DNA of 64,000 bases, taken from assembly GCA_022496185.1 (NCBI GenBank), contig WTXG01000164.1, positions 19,215-83,214 on the forward strand, read 5' to 3'. The notes under the pieces are model-generated. The model was not told the DNA's origin. It saw nothing but the letters and a program-made list of their open reading frames with translations, and did no database searches. Numbering within the stretch: the first letter of the stretch is position 1; every line of letters starts with the position of its first letter. Positions 21,556 through 31,762 of the stretch are shown here, piece after piece. The position numbers and the translations under genes are program-made. This stretch comes from Multifurca ochricompacta (lineage: Eukaryota; Basidiomycota; Agaricomycetes; Russulales; Russulaceae).

Positions 21556-22167
21556 AAAGTCTGGTCCAGTCCAGTTTTTTCAATATATTTCATGTGGACC
21601 AGACTGGCAACCAGTCTATCATAACTCAAATATACTGCAACTGCAGACTGGACCACTTAGAAGCAGTCCATAGCAGTCTTTTTTTGGTCCAAAAACTGGT
21701 TGCAACTGGTTTTCATGCAACCAGTTCAGAACCAGTCTGAACCAGTCCAAACTGGTCAGGGGTCAGTTCCCAGACACTTTCAAGACAAGAGATGTGCTAA
21801 AGTTAACCACATAAACTAAACTGTAGGAATATTGGTCATATATCATGGACTGGTTATTACAAGGAAAGATTAGATTAGATAAAGACAGAGCATTCTGATA
21901 TAGATAACTACCATTGAACCTGCACAGAGTGCATATAGTGATGTACACATAAGGCTTAAGACAATCAGAGACACTCAGAATTGTGCATAGAGCAAATATA
22001 TTACTATTACTACTATCCTACAAAGTTTCAGATCAGATCATGCATCTGATCTGAAGTGAGACAAGAATCAGTTACAGTGACTCAAAAATGTGATTCAATG
22101 ATGCATCAGATTACATTGCCTATATCTCCATAAATACCACTCATAATTACATAATTCCTTTTTTGGT

Positions 22168-22490
22168 ATGTCCCTATTTCACACAGCTGCCCCACCCTTC
22201 CTTCCTATCACTAACAACATCTTTCTTTTGTCTGTTGGTCAACAAGCAAGGTCAATGAGTGAGAACATCACAGGCTCAAGTGCAGGGTCAATGCCAATGC
22301 TTTGGAGGATGGGAATGGCCATCACTTAGGTATGTCTCCATTTCACACAGCTGCCCCACCCTTCCTATCACTAATGACATCTTTCTTTTGTCTGTTGGTC
22401 AACAAGCAATGTCAATGAGCAAGAATGTCACAGGCTCAAGTGCAGGGTCAACACCAATGCTTTGGAGGATGGGAATGGCCATCACATGGG
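22168..22490 (+). repeat. About 160-bp tandem duplication inside hAT-2
   Basis: Two copies (about 22168-22330 and 22331-22490) both begin GGTATGTC and share CATTTCACACAGCTGCCCCA-like text, GTCTGTTGGTCAACAAGCAA and CTTTGGAGGATGGGAATGGC. They differ by a 4-bp indel and scattered changes. No protein recognised. Confidence 0.8.
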
Positions 22491-22646
22491 TATGTCTTCC
22501 TTCGAATCTATTTCATGCAGCTGCTGGGGCTTTCCTCAGCTAAAAAGTGTCTTATCAAAATTCTGTGGGTGATCCTTCTCAGGTGCCATCCAACACTCTT
22601 GCATTACATTCAAGTGCGACTATATAAATTTTACAATATTCTATAA

Positions 22647-25560
22647 CTAGGTAGAATCACTGTCATCAATAATATCTATAATAGCCTTTGCCTTCCCTGT
22701 CCACTTCCCTTTATCCTTAAAAGCAGCTATTATATCATTGTAAGGAATAAGATCAGGAATATCACACCATGACCCAAGTACTGTAGCTGCTCGCATAGAC
22801 TCATCCAAGAGAGAATGTCACATTTTTGAGACTGTTAAACTGCCTTTTGAAAACATGCATTAAACATCAGTTGAGGTTGCTGCCATGTATTCAGCACCAC
22901 AAAAATGATAGTGATTAATAACCCACCTGGAATGGAAAGGAAGTTGATAGCCATTTGTGCAAGTGGATGGCCTGTTGCCTTCATTGCTGTCCAGTATGTG
23001 ATTGGATCAGTGTTGGTGACAGTGGGCACATTAGACAGCCATTCATCCAGAGCATCAACAGGTGTAAACTTGTCATGCAGTGCAGCAAAATATTTTGCTG
23101 AAAGGCTAGTCAGTTCCTAATTAAATGCAGAGTGAGCAATTGCCAATTATTCCTTGACATATATTTGAAATCTTACCTTTGATGTGATGCTTGATGCTGC
23201 TGTTGATGTCATAGATGTCATAGATAGCACTTCTGGCTTGTATGCTTGCCATTCCTGTCGCATGAGGTCTTCTGCTGCCTTGATCCACTCATGTTTCCAT
23301 CCTGCCTTGATGAAGTATGTAAGTCTTGTGTCAAGGGTGAAGAACTAAGATGATTAGATAAGAAAAATAAGAAAGCAAATCTTGACTTACTCATAGCAAC
23401 ATGAAATACCAAGGAATCATCAGTAAGCACATAATACTTACTCATTAGCAGTAACCCTCAAAGCATGGCTCCCCAGACAGTTAGGTGGAGTGACTTATTA
23501 TCAATGAAGTCATCCATTGCAGTAGTTAGAATGTCAACAATTGGGATGACATCATGTATAAGAGGGGTTTTGTTTTGAGAAATCTTCTTTGTTGCATCAA
23601 GGAACAGATCTAAGAGAGGGTGCAGCTGCTCAAGTATCTTCCATTCTGCCTCTGACAACTGAAACCTCTTCAAGCAGACACCACATACTTTGTTGTGCTT
23701 GCACATTACAATGAGCAGTTGAAGCACTGGCCGAAGTTGAAGCATGCAGCCAATGAGTTCTGATGTGCTGTTCCATCAAGTAGCTACATCTTGTACCATA
23801 ACTTTCAGTTTGATTTGGCTTCGCAAACAGCATTCTTTGAGATCTGCCTTGATGGTTGGGCTGTGGACTATCTTTGTTGCAAGCCACTGAAGCTATGTAA
23901 AAAATGATGTAAATAATCTGACAGTTCTGATTAATGATGTCACTGACCTTGAAGACTGAGAAGCATCCTAAATTGACCTCTGCACAAGAAAGTGTTGGGA
24001 TCCTGCCACTATAACCAACATCCTCTATGGCTTCCTGGATCATGGCCTCATTGCTTGCCTTGACTGCAGGGTCCACTTTGTCATTGTCCAGTTGAAAATC
24101 TATATCTTCATTGTCCTGATTGTCCTCCTCAATGATGTCATTGACATCTAAGTCTTTGAAGAGGTTGGTGTCATGCCCCTTGTTGTGCTCATCCTCCAAT
24201 GCCTTGGTCTGCAGGCTGAACTGTGAGAGGATGGCCTGTAAACAACCCAATTGAACTCATTAACACAAGACAGAAAGAATAACAAGTTGCATTGCACCTT
24301 CACTACCAAGTTGAGGATGTGTGCAAAGCACCACACACACATCATCTGACCCTTGAAGCTTGGAACCAAGTCTTGAAGCTCATCCACCATTGTATTGTTA
24401 TTTGATGCATTACCACAGACAATGGCCAGCACCTAGTACAGTAGATAAATGTCTCTGTTTTCACAGTATATAACTTGAAACATACCTTATTGTGGATTCC
24501 ATATTCATGCAGGCATTCTGAGATGTGTGCAGTGAGATAAACACCAGTATGGGCTTTTGGTGCTCTGTATAATGATTAGCAACTATATTATTTATATGAC
24601 AACCAATGATTAACTTACTTGATGAAATCCAGTATCATTGATGTCATCTTGCCCTCCTGAACCCAATGGATAGTAGTGCCAATGAATGAAATAACTTGAG
24701 GCATTGTCCAGCCATCTATACCAATGTGTAGCATTCCTTCATAAGCCTGAGAGAAAGGTAAAGTTAGATAGCAAGACACTGAAAGCATTGTAAACCTTAC
24801 CTGTAGCATCTCCATCACCTTTATCTTGCTCATTTGGAAAATCTCCCTAACATCACGGGATACACTGCTCATGGAAGGGGTGACACACTTGTTATTAAGG
24901 TCATGAAAGATCTTTAAAAGATCTTGATCCTCAATGATTGAAAACAGTTGATTATGGCACATGACCCAAAGCACCACTTTCATTTGATGTGTAGCAGGAT
25001 TGTACTTTGATCCTTGAGCAAATGCAGAGAATGCTTGACTCTGTGCTGTATCTTTCAGATCACATTGGTCCGCATGCCACACCAGATTGCTTGTACTTTC
25101 ATCATGTTGAGCTTGGGAGATGTATATTGAAGGGTGACTGAAAAATTAGTATAATTAGTGCATCAGGCTTTAAATCATGATGTGGATTTACTTGTGACAA
25201 TGAAATGCATACCGCATGATGCCACCTTTGGAAACAATCTTCGGCACAGAGAAATGCTTGTAGACTCTAGAGGTCCACATCACCATCTGTGCTTCTGTTC
25301 AGACATAAATCTCAACTCACAGAAGATAAATGTACAACACTTACTGAGCACTTCTTCATCCAATCTCTCATCTGCCTTGTATCATTTGTTGAATTTCTCA
25401 TGTTTGGTCAGTGCTGGTGGTGAAGACACACACGAAGATGGTGCAGCAGATGTACCAGATTGTTCTGCACCTGAGTCTCCACCTTCAGAGGAAGCCACCC
25501 ATAACCTTTGGCACTTGTGTCAAGAGTGAACCATGGCATATGACTGTGAGATTGTGTTCA
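22647..25560 (-). pseudogene. hAT-2 transposase (BED-like finger, RNase-H core, hATC), spliced
   Basis: Minus strand. A BED-like motif lies near 25180-25275 (HFSVPKIVSKGG, FHCHK), then NLVWHADQC. The core has HIGIDGWTMPQVISFIGTTI, VCGNASNNNTMVDEL, CFAHILNLVV and VATWWNSTSELI. It continues with FQLSEAEWKILEQLHPLLDL and ends in hATC motifs: DPITYWTAM, AINFLSIP, then LTVSKM followed by a TGA and HSLLDESMRAATVLGSW. The stop TAG is at 22647-22649 after DDSDST. Several GT-AG introns are visible, for example about 23117-23176 (minus GTAAGATTTC to TTAATTAG). It would move elements with 8-bp duplications. The TGA inside hATC stands where relatives have Arg. The start is uncertain. Confidence 0.8.
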
Positions 25561-25955
25561 TCCAAAGAAGCAAGAGGTGGCTCCACAAGAGACAAGAAAT
25601 AATTGTATTGAAGACTTTTTCTGACTTGCTGCTGCTGGTTCTGTTTGACCTTGGGCTTGTTGTTGTAGAGAAATTGCTTAGTACTCAAGATAAGACAAAG
25701 AGAGAGAATGGCGCTTTGATTCTGCTTCTGCTGGTTGGTCCTACTACAAGCATTGTATGATGTACCTTTATATACTTAGAGAGGCCTAGTAGAATGTGTG
25801 CTAATGTGTTTTGAAGAGTGAAGCTGCACAAGTGAGACAAAAGTGGATGAAACCAACCAATAAGGATGAAACCAGATGTAAAGTAATGAACAGGCAAGCA
25901 GCCTGGAATGCATGCAGTCTAAAAGATGCTAAGTAAATTGCTTGTGCTATGCATC

Positions 25956-26410
25956 TGTGACATTTTCTTGCTGCTGTTTTGACTTTTCTCCTTTTTTCTT
26001 CTATGCCCCTCTCTTTTGATGTCATAGACCTTGTGACCTTAGTATGATATCATAGTACATTACATCTAGACTATGACTTCATAGTAGCTACATTGTATTT
26101 AAGGACGTCAATAAATCCAAGGACAGACTAAGTCTGTTCTCCTTGTACCAATCAAAGGTCCTTAAGAACTTCCCTTCAGCCCTCTTCAAGTATGTGACTT
26201 GGGAAGGTTTGGCTCACCAGTGGCTCCAGCAAAGGCTCTTGCCTTGCTATCTGAATATCTTGACTTCACATGCAATGTCCAGACTTGTTGCCTTGATCCA
26301 TACTGGCCATGTGCTGTGTGACATCTTGACTTGACACCTGTATACCTTGATTACCTTGTGACCTTGACCCAGACCTGAACCAATGCATGCTGAAGGACCT
26401 GTGTGTGACA
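25956..26410 (+). repeat. Solo LTR, family S1, copy B (internally deleted)
   Basis: 455 bp starting TGTGACAT and ending GTGTGTGACA, with a 5-bp TSD GCATC (25951-25955 and 26411-26415). It is the reverse of copy A and shorter by about 130 bp around the ATGAGATCAT repeats. The box TTGTATTTAAGG (about 26092) followed by ACAGACTAAGTCTGT suggests plus orientation. Confidence 0.9.
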
Positions 26411-26415
26411 GCATC

Positions 26416-27024
26416 AATCACATTTGTACCATATCAGAGGCTGTCTAGCACTTAAGTCAAATTAATGTCAGAGTCTATTATTTTTATGAAGGAGTGTACC
26501 ACAAGATTGATGAGCAGGGTGTAAATCGACTGACTGAAAGCCACTGGATCAGCAGATCAACAGGAGTGGCACTGGCACTACTGCCCTGAGCATGCTAACA
26601 ACAATCCACACAAATGTTCTCTACATTCCCTTGTTACTCTATTACTCTACAAACTATGATTACACTCTCTGTCTAATATTTAAGGACACTGCTTTGTGTA
26701 GCATTCACTTCAGTTTTGACCAACTAAACTGGAATGAGCATTACTTATCTTATCTTTTACCTTATTTAGTTGATGCACTACATCACACAGCACTCGCTAC
26801 TAAACTAGGCAGCTCATTTATCTTTTATAAGTTAGTTATCATTTTTGATTTTTGCATCTGCATGAAGGCAGCATTGTCAGTCTTTCACACATGCAGATTC
26901 ACTTATGATCTTTTTTTATTGATTTTCAGTACACACTTTCAGGGTGGCATTCAAACCATGCAGCTATATCTAGGGACAATGCAACTACTGTGAGGACAAA
27001 GGAGTTGACATGAGAGCCATGGTG
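26416..27024. other. Unassigned stretch between solo LTR B and Gypsy-2
   Basis: A plus-strand frame near 26478-26590 reads VYYFYEGVYHKIDEQGVNRL. A second (26592-26993, 133 codons) is Leu/Ile/Tyr-rich with no recognised domain. By removing Gypsy-2, this stretch is the original left neighbour of 37697, where a LINE-like fragment lies on the minus strand, so it may be that element's 3' flank. No host gene recognised. Confidence 0.35.
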
Positions 27025-27029
27025 TAAAA

Positions 27030-27625
27030 TGTTACAAACCCCACTGCATCATCTTGTTCTTTTCCTTTTCACATGACTCATTGTTTGGCCTTGCTTGACT
27101 GTTGTTGATCATGTTTGTGCCTTCATTTGTACATGTTTGTTTCTTATCTCTGACCCAGGCTGTGCTTATCTATGACTTGTACTTTACATCAGGACTCTTA
27201 CATATTTTCCCACCAGAATCGCAGTTATACTGGATATGTCTTGGTATATTCTCATCTGACCCACTCTGGCCCTGTTTCCCCTTTTAGTTACATTATGACT
27301 TTGTTGATACACTGAGTGTGTTACTCCAATTCAGACTCCAATTCCTGCTGCATATATAAGGCCCACTTAGATAGCCTGTATGCCTCAGACTTGACTTCTT
27401 AATCAACTTGGTGCATTACCTTCTGGGTGATCTCTAAAGACCTGACCTCTGAATCATCTCAGTGCTTCTGGCACTCTTCTGCTCACCAGTACTAAGGGAT
27501 TAGCTCCTTGGTATTGACTTCTCACCCAAACTCTGTACACTTGAAAGACAGTGTACACTTGAACTTGTAGTTACGCTACACAACTAAGTCACATGTCATG
27601 CTGAATGCCCACACCAGGCATTACA
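27030..27625 (+). repeat. Gypsy-2 5' LTR
   Basis: Starts TGTTACAAACC, ends GGCATTACA. A TATA box CATATATAAGG lies at about 27352. Against the 3' LTR it shows many CA/TG opposite-strand pairs, for example CCCCACTG against TCCTGCTG at the left end. The gag ATG (27605) lies inside its last 21 bp. Confidence 0.93.
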
Positions 27626-29173
27626 TTAAGTCAAGTCTCCCCCACTGTGGCTTCATCTAGTCAAAGCCAGACTCTGCACAATGAAGAACTCATCAACTGC
27701 CAAGACGAGGATAATCTTTCACAACAGGTCCTTGGTTCTGCCATCTGGAAAGATTTTGAAACCAAGTTTGGATACTACATCTATCATGATGACCAGTACC
27801 AGCCAGTTGAATACAACAAACAAAAACAGGTTTGGTACTGTATCCATTACTCTAGAAGCCAGCATTCCTGGGTCACTACAGGACCTGCCCCACCAGAATA
27901 TGGCTTAGGACCTTGGAGAGAGAATCCTCCTGCCATCATTACCAACTCTGAACCAGAAGAATTTATCAAGGAAAACAGCAAAGACACACAAGTTATAGCC
28001 ACTAGTTTTATGGCTCCAACAGTTGCACCTGAGACCACCACATTCAGTAGATCTGCTTTGGTGTATCCCCAGATTACACAACAGACTTCCAACACTCCAA
28101 CCATTGTCTACCCAATTATGTTGACTATTGCTGCACAGTTACCCGACCCTGCTCCCCCTGCTCCAATTCTGAACCTCCCCTCCCCATCAGGATGCCTTTT
28201 GGGAGTCCTGCCAACCACCTTCACTGGTGATTGTTCTCAGAGCAAAAAGTTCATGCTTGAGTTTGAAACCTTTAAGAACTTCAATCATGACATCCCGCAG
28301 ATCGTCAACCCCTTCCAATGCACCAACCTTTTCCTTTCACTCATTAGAGGGGATGCTGTTGACAACTGGACCATGGAGCAGATTGAGTGGCTGAATGACT
28401 GAGTCACAGCTGGAACTTGGACCACAGATGAGGATCTGTGGGATATAGTGGCACAGAGGTTTAAAGACGCCTTTACAGATGGGCAAGCCAAGCAGAAGGC
28501 TGCCAGAGAGTTGAAAACTCTGAAGATGGAGAGAGGTGACCTGGATGGATATGTTGCCAAGTTTCGTAACCTGGCCAAGCAAGCAGGATATGATGTAAAT
28601 GAGGAGGCTACACTCAACCTCTTCTCCCAGGGACTGCCCAACCCCCTGGTGAAAAATATCATCCAGTTTCATCATCCTGAGACATGGGGCCAATGGACAA
28701 ACACTGCCAGGAGACAGCAGCAAGATTATCTGGATTTCCAGATGTGCTTTGGCATAGATATGAAAAAGGGTAAAACCTGAGAACAGTGGAAGGCAGCATT
28801 CAGGGTAAAGCCCACTACACCATGGGACCCAATGCTATGGACACCTCAGCAGACTGAACCAAGGCCCATGCAGTGCTTACCGATGATGAGAAGAGGACCC
28901 TTATGAAGGAAGGGCACTGCTTCCACTGCCAGGCCCAAGGGCACATGTCCAGGTTCTGTCCCAAAAAGACAGTTTGGGCTGCAGAAGCTACCATAGCCAC
29001 CACTTCTACTGCAATGTCCACCACCCCACCACCCACTCCTGCATTAGCAACTTGCTGACTGCCCCAAAGACCAAGGAGCAGAAAGCAGAAGCCCTCTGGA
29101 ACAGCATGATGAATGAGATGAAGGAGTATGCTCCATAATAGTAGAGAAGGCCTTTGGCCAGAAGGATTTTTGA
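27605..29173 (+). pseudogene. Gypsy-2 gag with CCHC knuckle
   Basis: Starts MPTPGITLSQVSPTVASSS at 27605, within the LTR end. A conserved N-terminal region (SQQVLGSAIWKDFETKFGYY, GPAPPEYGLGPWRENP) and a Pro-rich linker follow. The capsid-like core has LPTTFTGDCSQSKKFMLEF, FKDAFTDGQAKQKAA and LFSQGLPNPLVKNIIQFHHP. The zinc knuckle CFHCQAQGHMSRFC is at 28918-28959. TGAs at about 28400, 28780, 28857 and 29056 and small indels break the frame. Gag ends with QKDF and TGA at 29171-29173, overlapping the -1 frame of pol. Gag forms the particle and binds the RNA genome. Confidence 0.85.
29164..29173 (+). promoter_or_regulatory. Candidate -1 ribosomal frameshift site, Gypsy-2 gag/pol
   Basis: GGATTTTTGA: in the gag frame GAT-TTT-TGA stops, while one base back GGA-TTT-TTG continues as GFLIGLTPLAWARALHVTS into pol. 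The same GGATTTTTG is present at the same place in Gypsy-3 (48758) and Gypsy-4 (56479-56487, minus). Confidence 0.6.
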
Positions 29174-29805
29174 TAGGCTTGACCCCATTGGCCTGGGCAA
29201 GAGCACTCCATGTTACTTCTGTGTACACTAGTCATTTCAATCCTAAAAATACCAATACATTTTGAAACCAAACAGAAGATGGCCAACAGATGAATCCTGA
29301 TCAACTCTGGAGCTACGGAAATTTCATCAGTCAAAGACTCCAGAAGACACTAGGACTGGGGACACAGTTACTCCCCAGGAAAAGAACATATGGAACATAG
29401 ATGGAACAGCAAACAAAGCTGGGAAAGTCACACATTGCTGTGATCTAGAAGTACAGTTGGGGAATGAACCAAACAGCTTTGCTTCCTTATCACAGATCTA
29501 GGAGACAAAGATATGGTTCTGGGATACCCCTGGTTGGTGGTGTTTGAGCCAAAGATCAATTGGGTGGAGGCAACAATGGACAAGGACTATTACCTGGTCC
29601 TCATCACATCTCTGGGGTATGACTATGCTGCATGACACCCCCTTACCCACCATTGTTATGGGATCCACTGTCACCTGGAGTGATGTAGAGCCTGTGGATC
29701 AGGTGTACTGTTATGTTATGAAGGCATCGGAGCTGGCTCAGGCAGAAGCACAAAGGAACCCAGAAAAGACATTTGAAGAAATAGTCCCCAAAGACTATCA
29801 TTGAC
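29174..29805 (+). pseudogene. Gypsy-2 protease region
   Basis: It continues after the frameshift with HVTSVYTSHF, then ILINSGAT near 29294-29314, where the catalytic Asp is replaced by Asn (AAC at 29303-29305). It resumes as FLITDLGDKDMVLGYPWL and KINWVEATMDKDYY. Paralogues have ILIDSG (Gypsy-3) or ILVDSR (Gypsy-4). This aspartic protease would cleave Gag-Pol. It is damaged by indels near 29316 and 29400 and a TGA at about 29632. Confidence 0.75.
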
Positions 29806-31136
29806 ACCAGAAGGTCTTCTCAGAAGAGGAGTTGCAATGTTTCCCTCCCTCTTGACCATGGGACCATGCCATTGATTTTGTCCCAGATGCCCTGCAGGCA
29901 GTTGACTGTAAAATTTACCCATTGTCCCAGCCTGAGAAGGAGGTGCTCTTGACCTTCCTGGAGGAACACCTGGCAAAGGGATATATACAACTGTCCAATT
30001 CCCCTTACACCTTGCTGTTCTTCTTCATCAAAAAGAAGGATGGGAAGCTGTGACCAGTACAAGATTATAGATGGATTAATGAGCTTACAGTGAAAAACAA
30101 TTATCCACTTCCCCTGATATCAGAGATCATTGACAAAATGCACAACAAGGCCTTATTCTCCAAAATGGACATTCACTGGGGGTACAACAATATCTGCATT
30201 TGAGAAGGTGACCAGCCCAAGGCCACCTTTAAGACCAATCAAGGACTTTTTGAACCCAACGTAATGTTCTTCAGCCTGACCAATTCACTGGCAACTTTTC
30301 AATCAATGATGAACCACATTTTCTGCAATCTTATCCTCACAGAAGAAGTGGTTGTATACATGGATGATATCTTGGTAGCCACCAAAGACAACCTCGACCA
30401 CCACTGAGCCCGGGTCCACAAAGTGCTTGACATTTTGACAAAATATGATCTCTACTTGAAACCAGCCAAGTGTTCCTTTGAACAGACCAGCATCAAATAC
30501 TTGGGTGTCATCTTGGAAAATGGTCAAGTGCAAATGGATCCCATAAAAGTGCAAGGTATTTGAGAATGGTTGACTCCCTCATGTACCAAGGATGTCAGAT
30601 CATTCATTGGTTTTTGCAATTTCTACTGATGCTTTGTAAAAGGATTCTCTGCCATCACCAGACTGCTTAATGACCTTCTCAAGAAGGACACACCATGGCA
30701 TTGGGATGTACCACAGCAGGAGGCATTTGAACAGATAAAGGGAATTGTCAGCTCTGAACCCATCCTTATCCAACCTGATCTCAACAAACCCTTTGAACTT
30801 GAGGTAGATGCCTCTATGTATGCCAATGGAGTGGTTCTTTCACAACAAGACAGTGCAGGAGTCTTACACCCCATTGCATTCTACTCAGAAACCTTCTCAT
30901 CAGCAGAAAGGAACTATGACATCTGGGACAGAGAACTATTGGCCATTGTAAAGGCACTGCGACATTGGCAACTGTATTTGGCTGGATCCCCACATAAAAC
31001 CATTATCTACACCGACCATTCCAACCTCCTTTACTGGTGAGAGCCCCACAAGATCAGCTGACACATAGCATGAGAAGTACTGGAACTTGAGGAATATAAC
31101 TTTATACTCAAGCATGTTCTGGGGGCCCACAATGCA
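29806..31136 (+). pseudogene. Gypsy-2 reverse transcriptase and RNase H, first part
   Basis: Motifs: QKVFSEEEL, DGKL-TGA-PVQDYRWIN, PLPLISEIIDKMHNKALFSK, MDIHWGYNNI, QGLFEPNVMFF and catalytic YMDD near 30357-30368. Then SFIGFCNFY-TGA-CFVKGFSAI, and RNase H with FELEVDASMYANGVVLSQQD and DRELLAIVKALRHWQLY. At least eight TGAs sit where Gypsy-4 or the family norm has Arg (for example HH-TGA-ARVHK against HHRSCVHQ). The frame ends at the solo LTR inserted at 31137. It copies the element RNA into DNA. Confidence 0.87.
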
Positions 31137-31757
31137 TGTCACAGCTAGGTGTGTGCTGTGTCGAATCATCATTTGGGATCCAAAGTGATCCAAAGCAAGT
31201 CCTCCTATCAAGACTGATCAGGAGAAACCAAGGTCAAGACAGCAGTCAAGACCAATCAAGTTATCAAGAGGATGATTCAAGATAACATCCAGCCACTAAC
31301 TCAAGAGGGGCACATGTGAGATGCAAAGTCAAGCAGTGACACAACGGTCCTGCCACTAGTTTCTGGGTTCAAAGATTCTCTAAGTCGCAACTTGGAGAAC
31401 TCAAGGGGATTCACAGTGAGTTCTGAACACCTGGATTGAACACAGGAGAACAGACTTAAGGTCTGTTCCCTAGAGTTTGGTAGGCTTAAATACATGGTTG
31501 TAGTGCTGTTTAGGAAGGGGTCTAGCCAGTGGTAAATACAAGTATGTACTGAATGAAGTCATAACTGCATCACAGTGATATCATAGATAAGTACACTTGC
31601 ATCATATGAAAGATAAGGTGGGGCTAGACCTCATGTAAGAGGGGTTGAACCCTCTGTTATCAGTTAGCATCAGTATTTGACTGATAATCAGCTAAGTGGT
31701 TAAAGTATAGAATAAGGAGGGAAAGAATAATGCAAAAAGAAAGAGAAAATTGTCACA
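31137..31757 (-). repeat. Solo LTR, family S2, in Gypsy-2 RNase H
   Basis: 621 bp starting TGTCACAGCTAGG and ending ATTGTCACA, with TSD ATGCA (31132-31136 and 31758-31762). It contains the palindrome GAACAGACTTAAGGTCTGTTC-like block near 31448. Family members are at 35678-36201 and 44891-45496. Orientation is inferred from a TATTTAAGCC box on the minus strand. Confidence 0.9.
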
Positions 31758-31762
31758 ATGCA

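Larger units (their letters stand above)
21556..25955 (-). mobile_element. hAT-2: second hAT DNA transposon, right end not found
   Basis: The left end is marked by dense GGTCCAGTCC/GGACCAGTC-type inverted subterminal repeats (21561-21760), like the GGCCAAGCC repeats of hAT-1 but a different sequence. A shared internal block (about 21857-22085) also occurs in hAT-1 and in the element at 35518. The transposase is on the minus strand (22647-25560). No inverted copy of the left end or 8-bp TSD could be located on the right, so the end at about 25955 is only the start of the next insertion's TSD. Confidence 0.65.

Noticed and set aside
26592..26993. 133-codon ORF as a host membrane protein
   Set aside because: Hydrophobic composition follows from T-rich DNA; there is no signal peptide pattern, no homologous motif and no codon bias to support it.
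28780..28780. TGA shared by Gypsy-2 and Gypsy-4 before (E/D)QWKAAF as a programmed readthrough signal
   Set aside because: Gypsy-3 has CGA there, and the gag frame continues well past it to the zinc knuckle and the frameshift site; parallel CGA decay is simpler.
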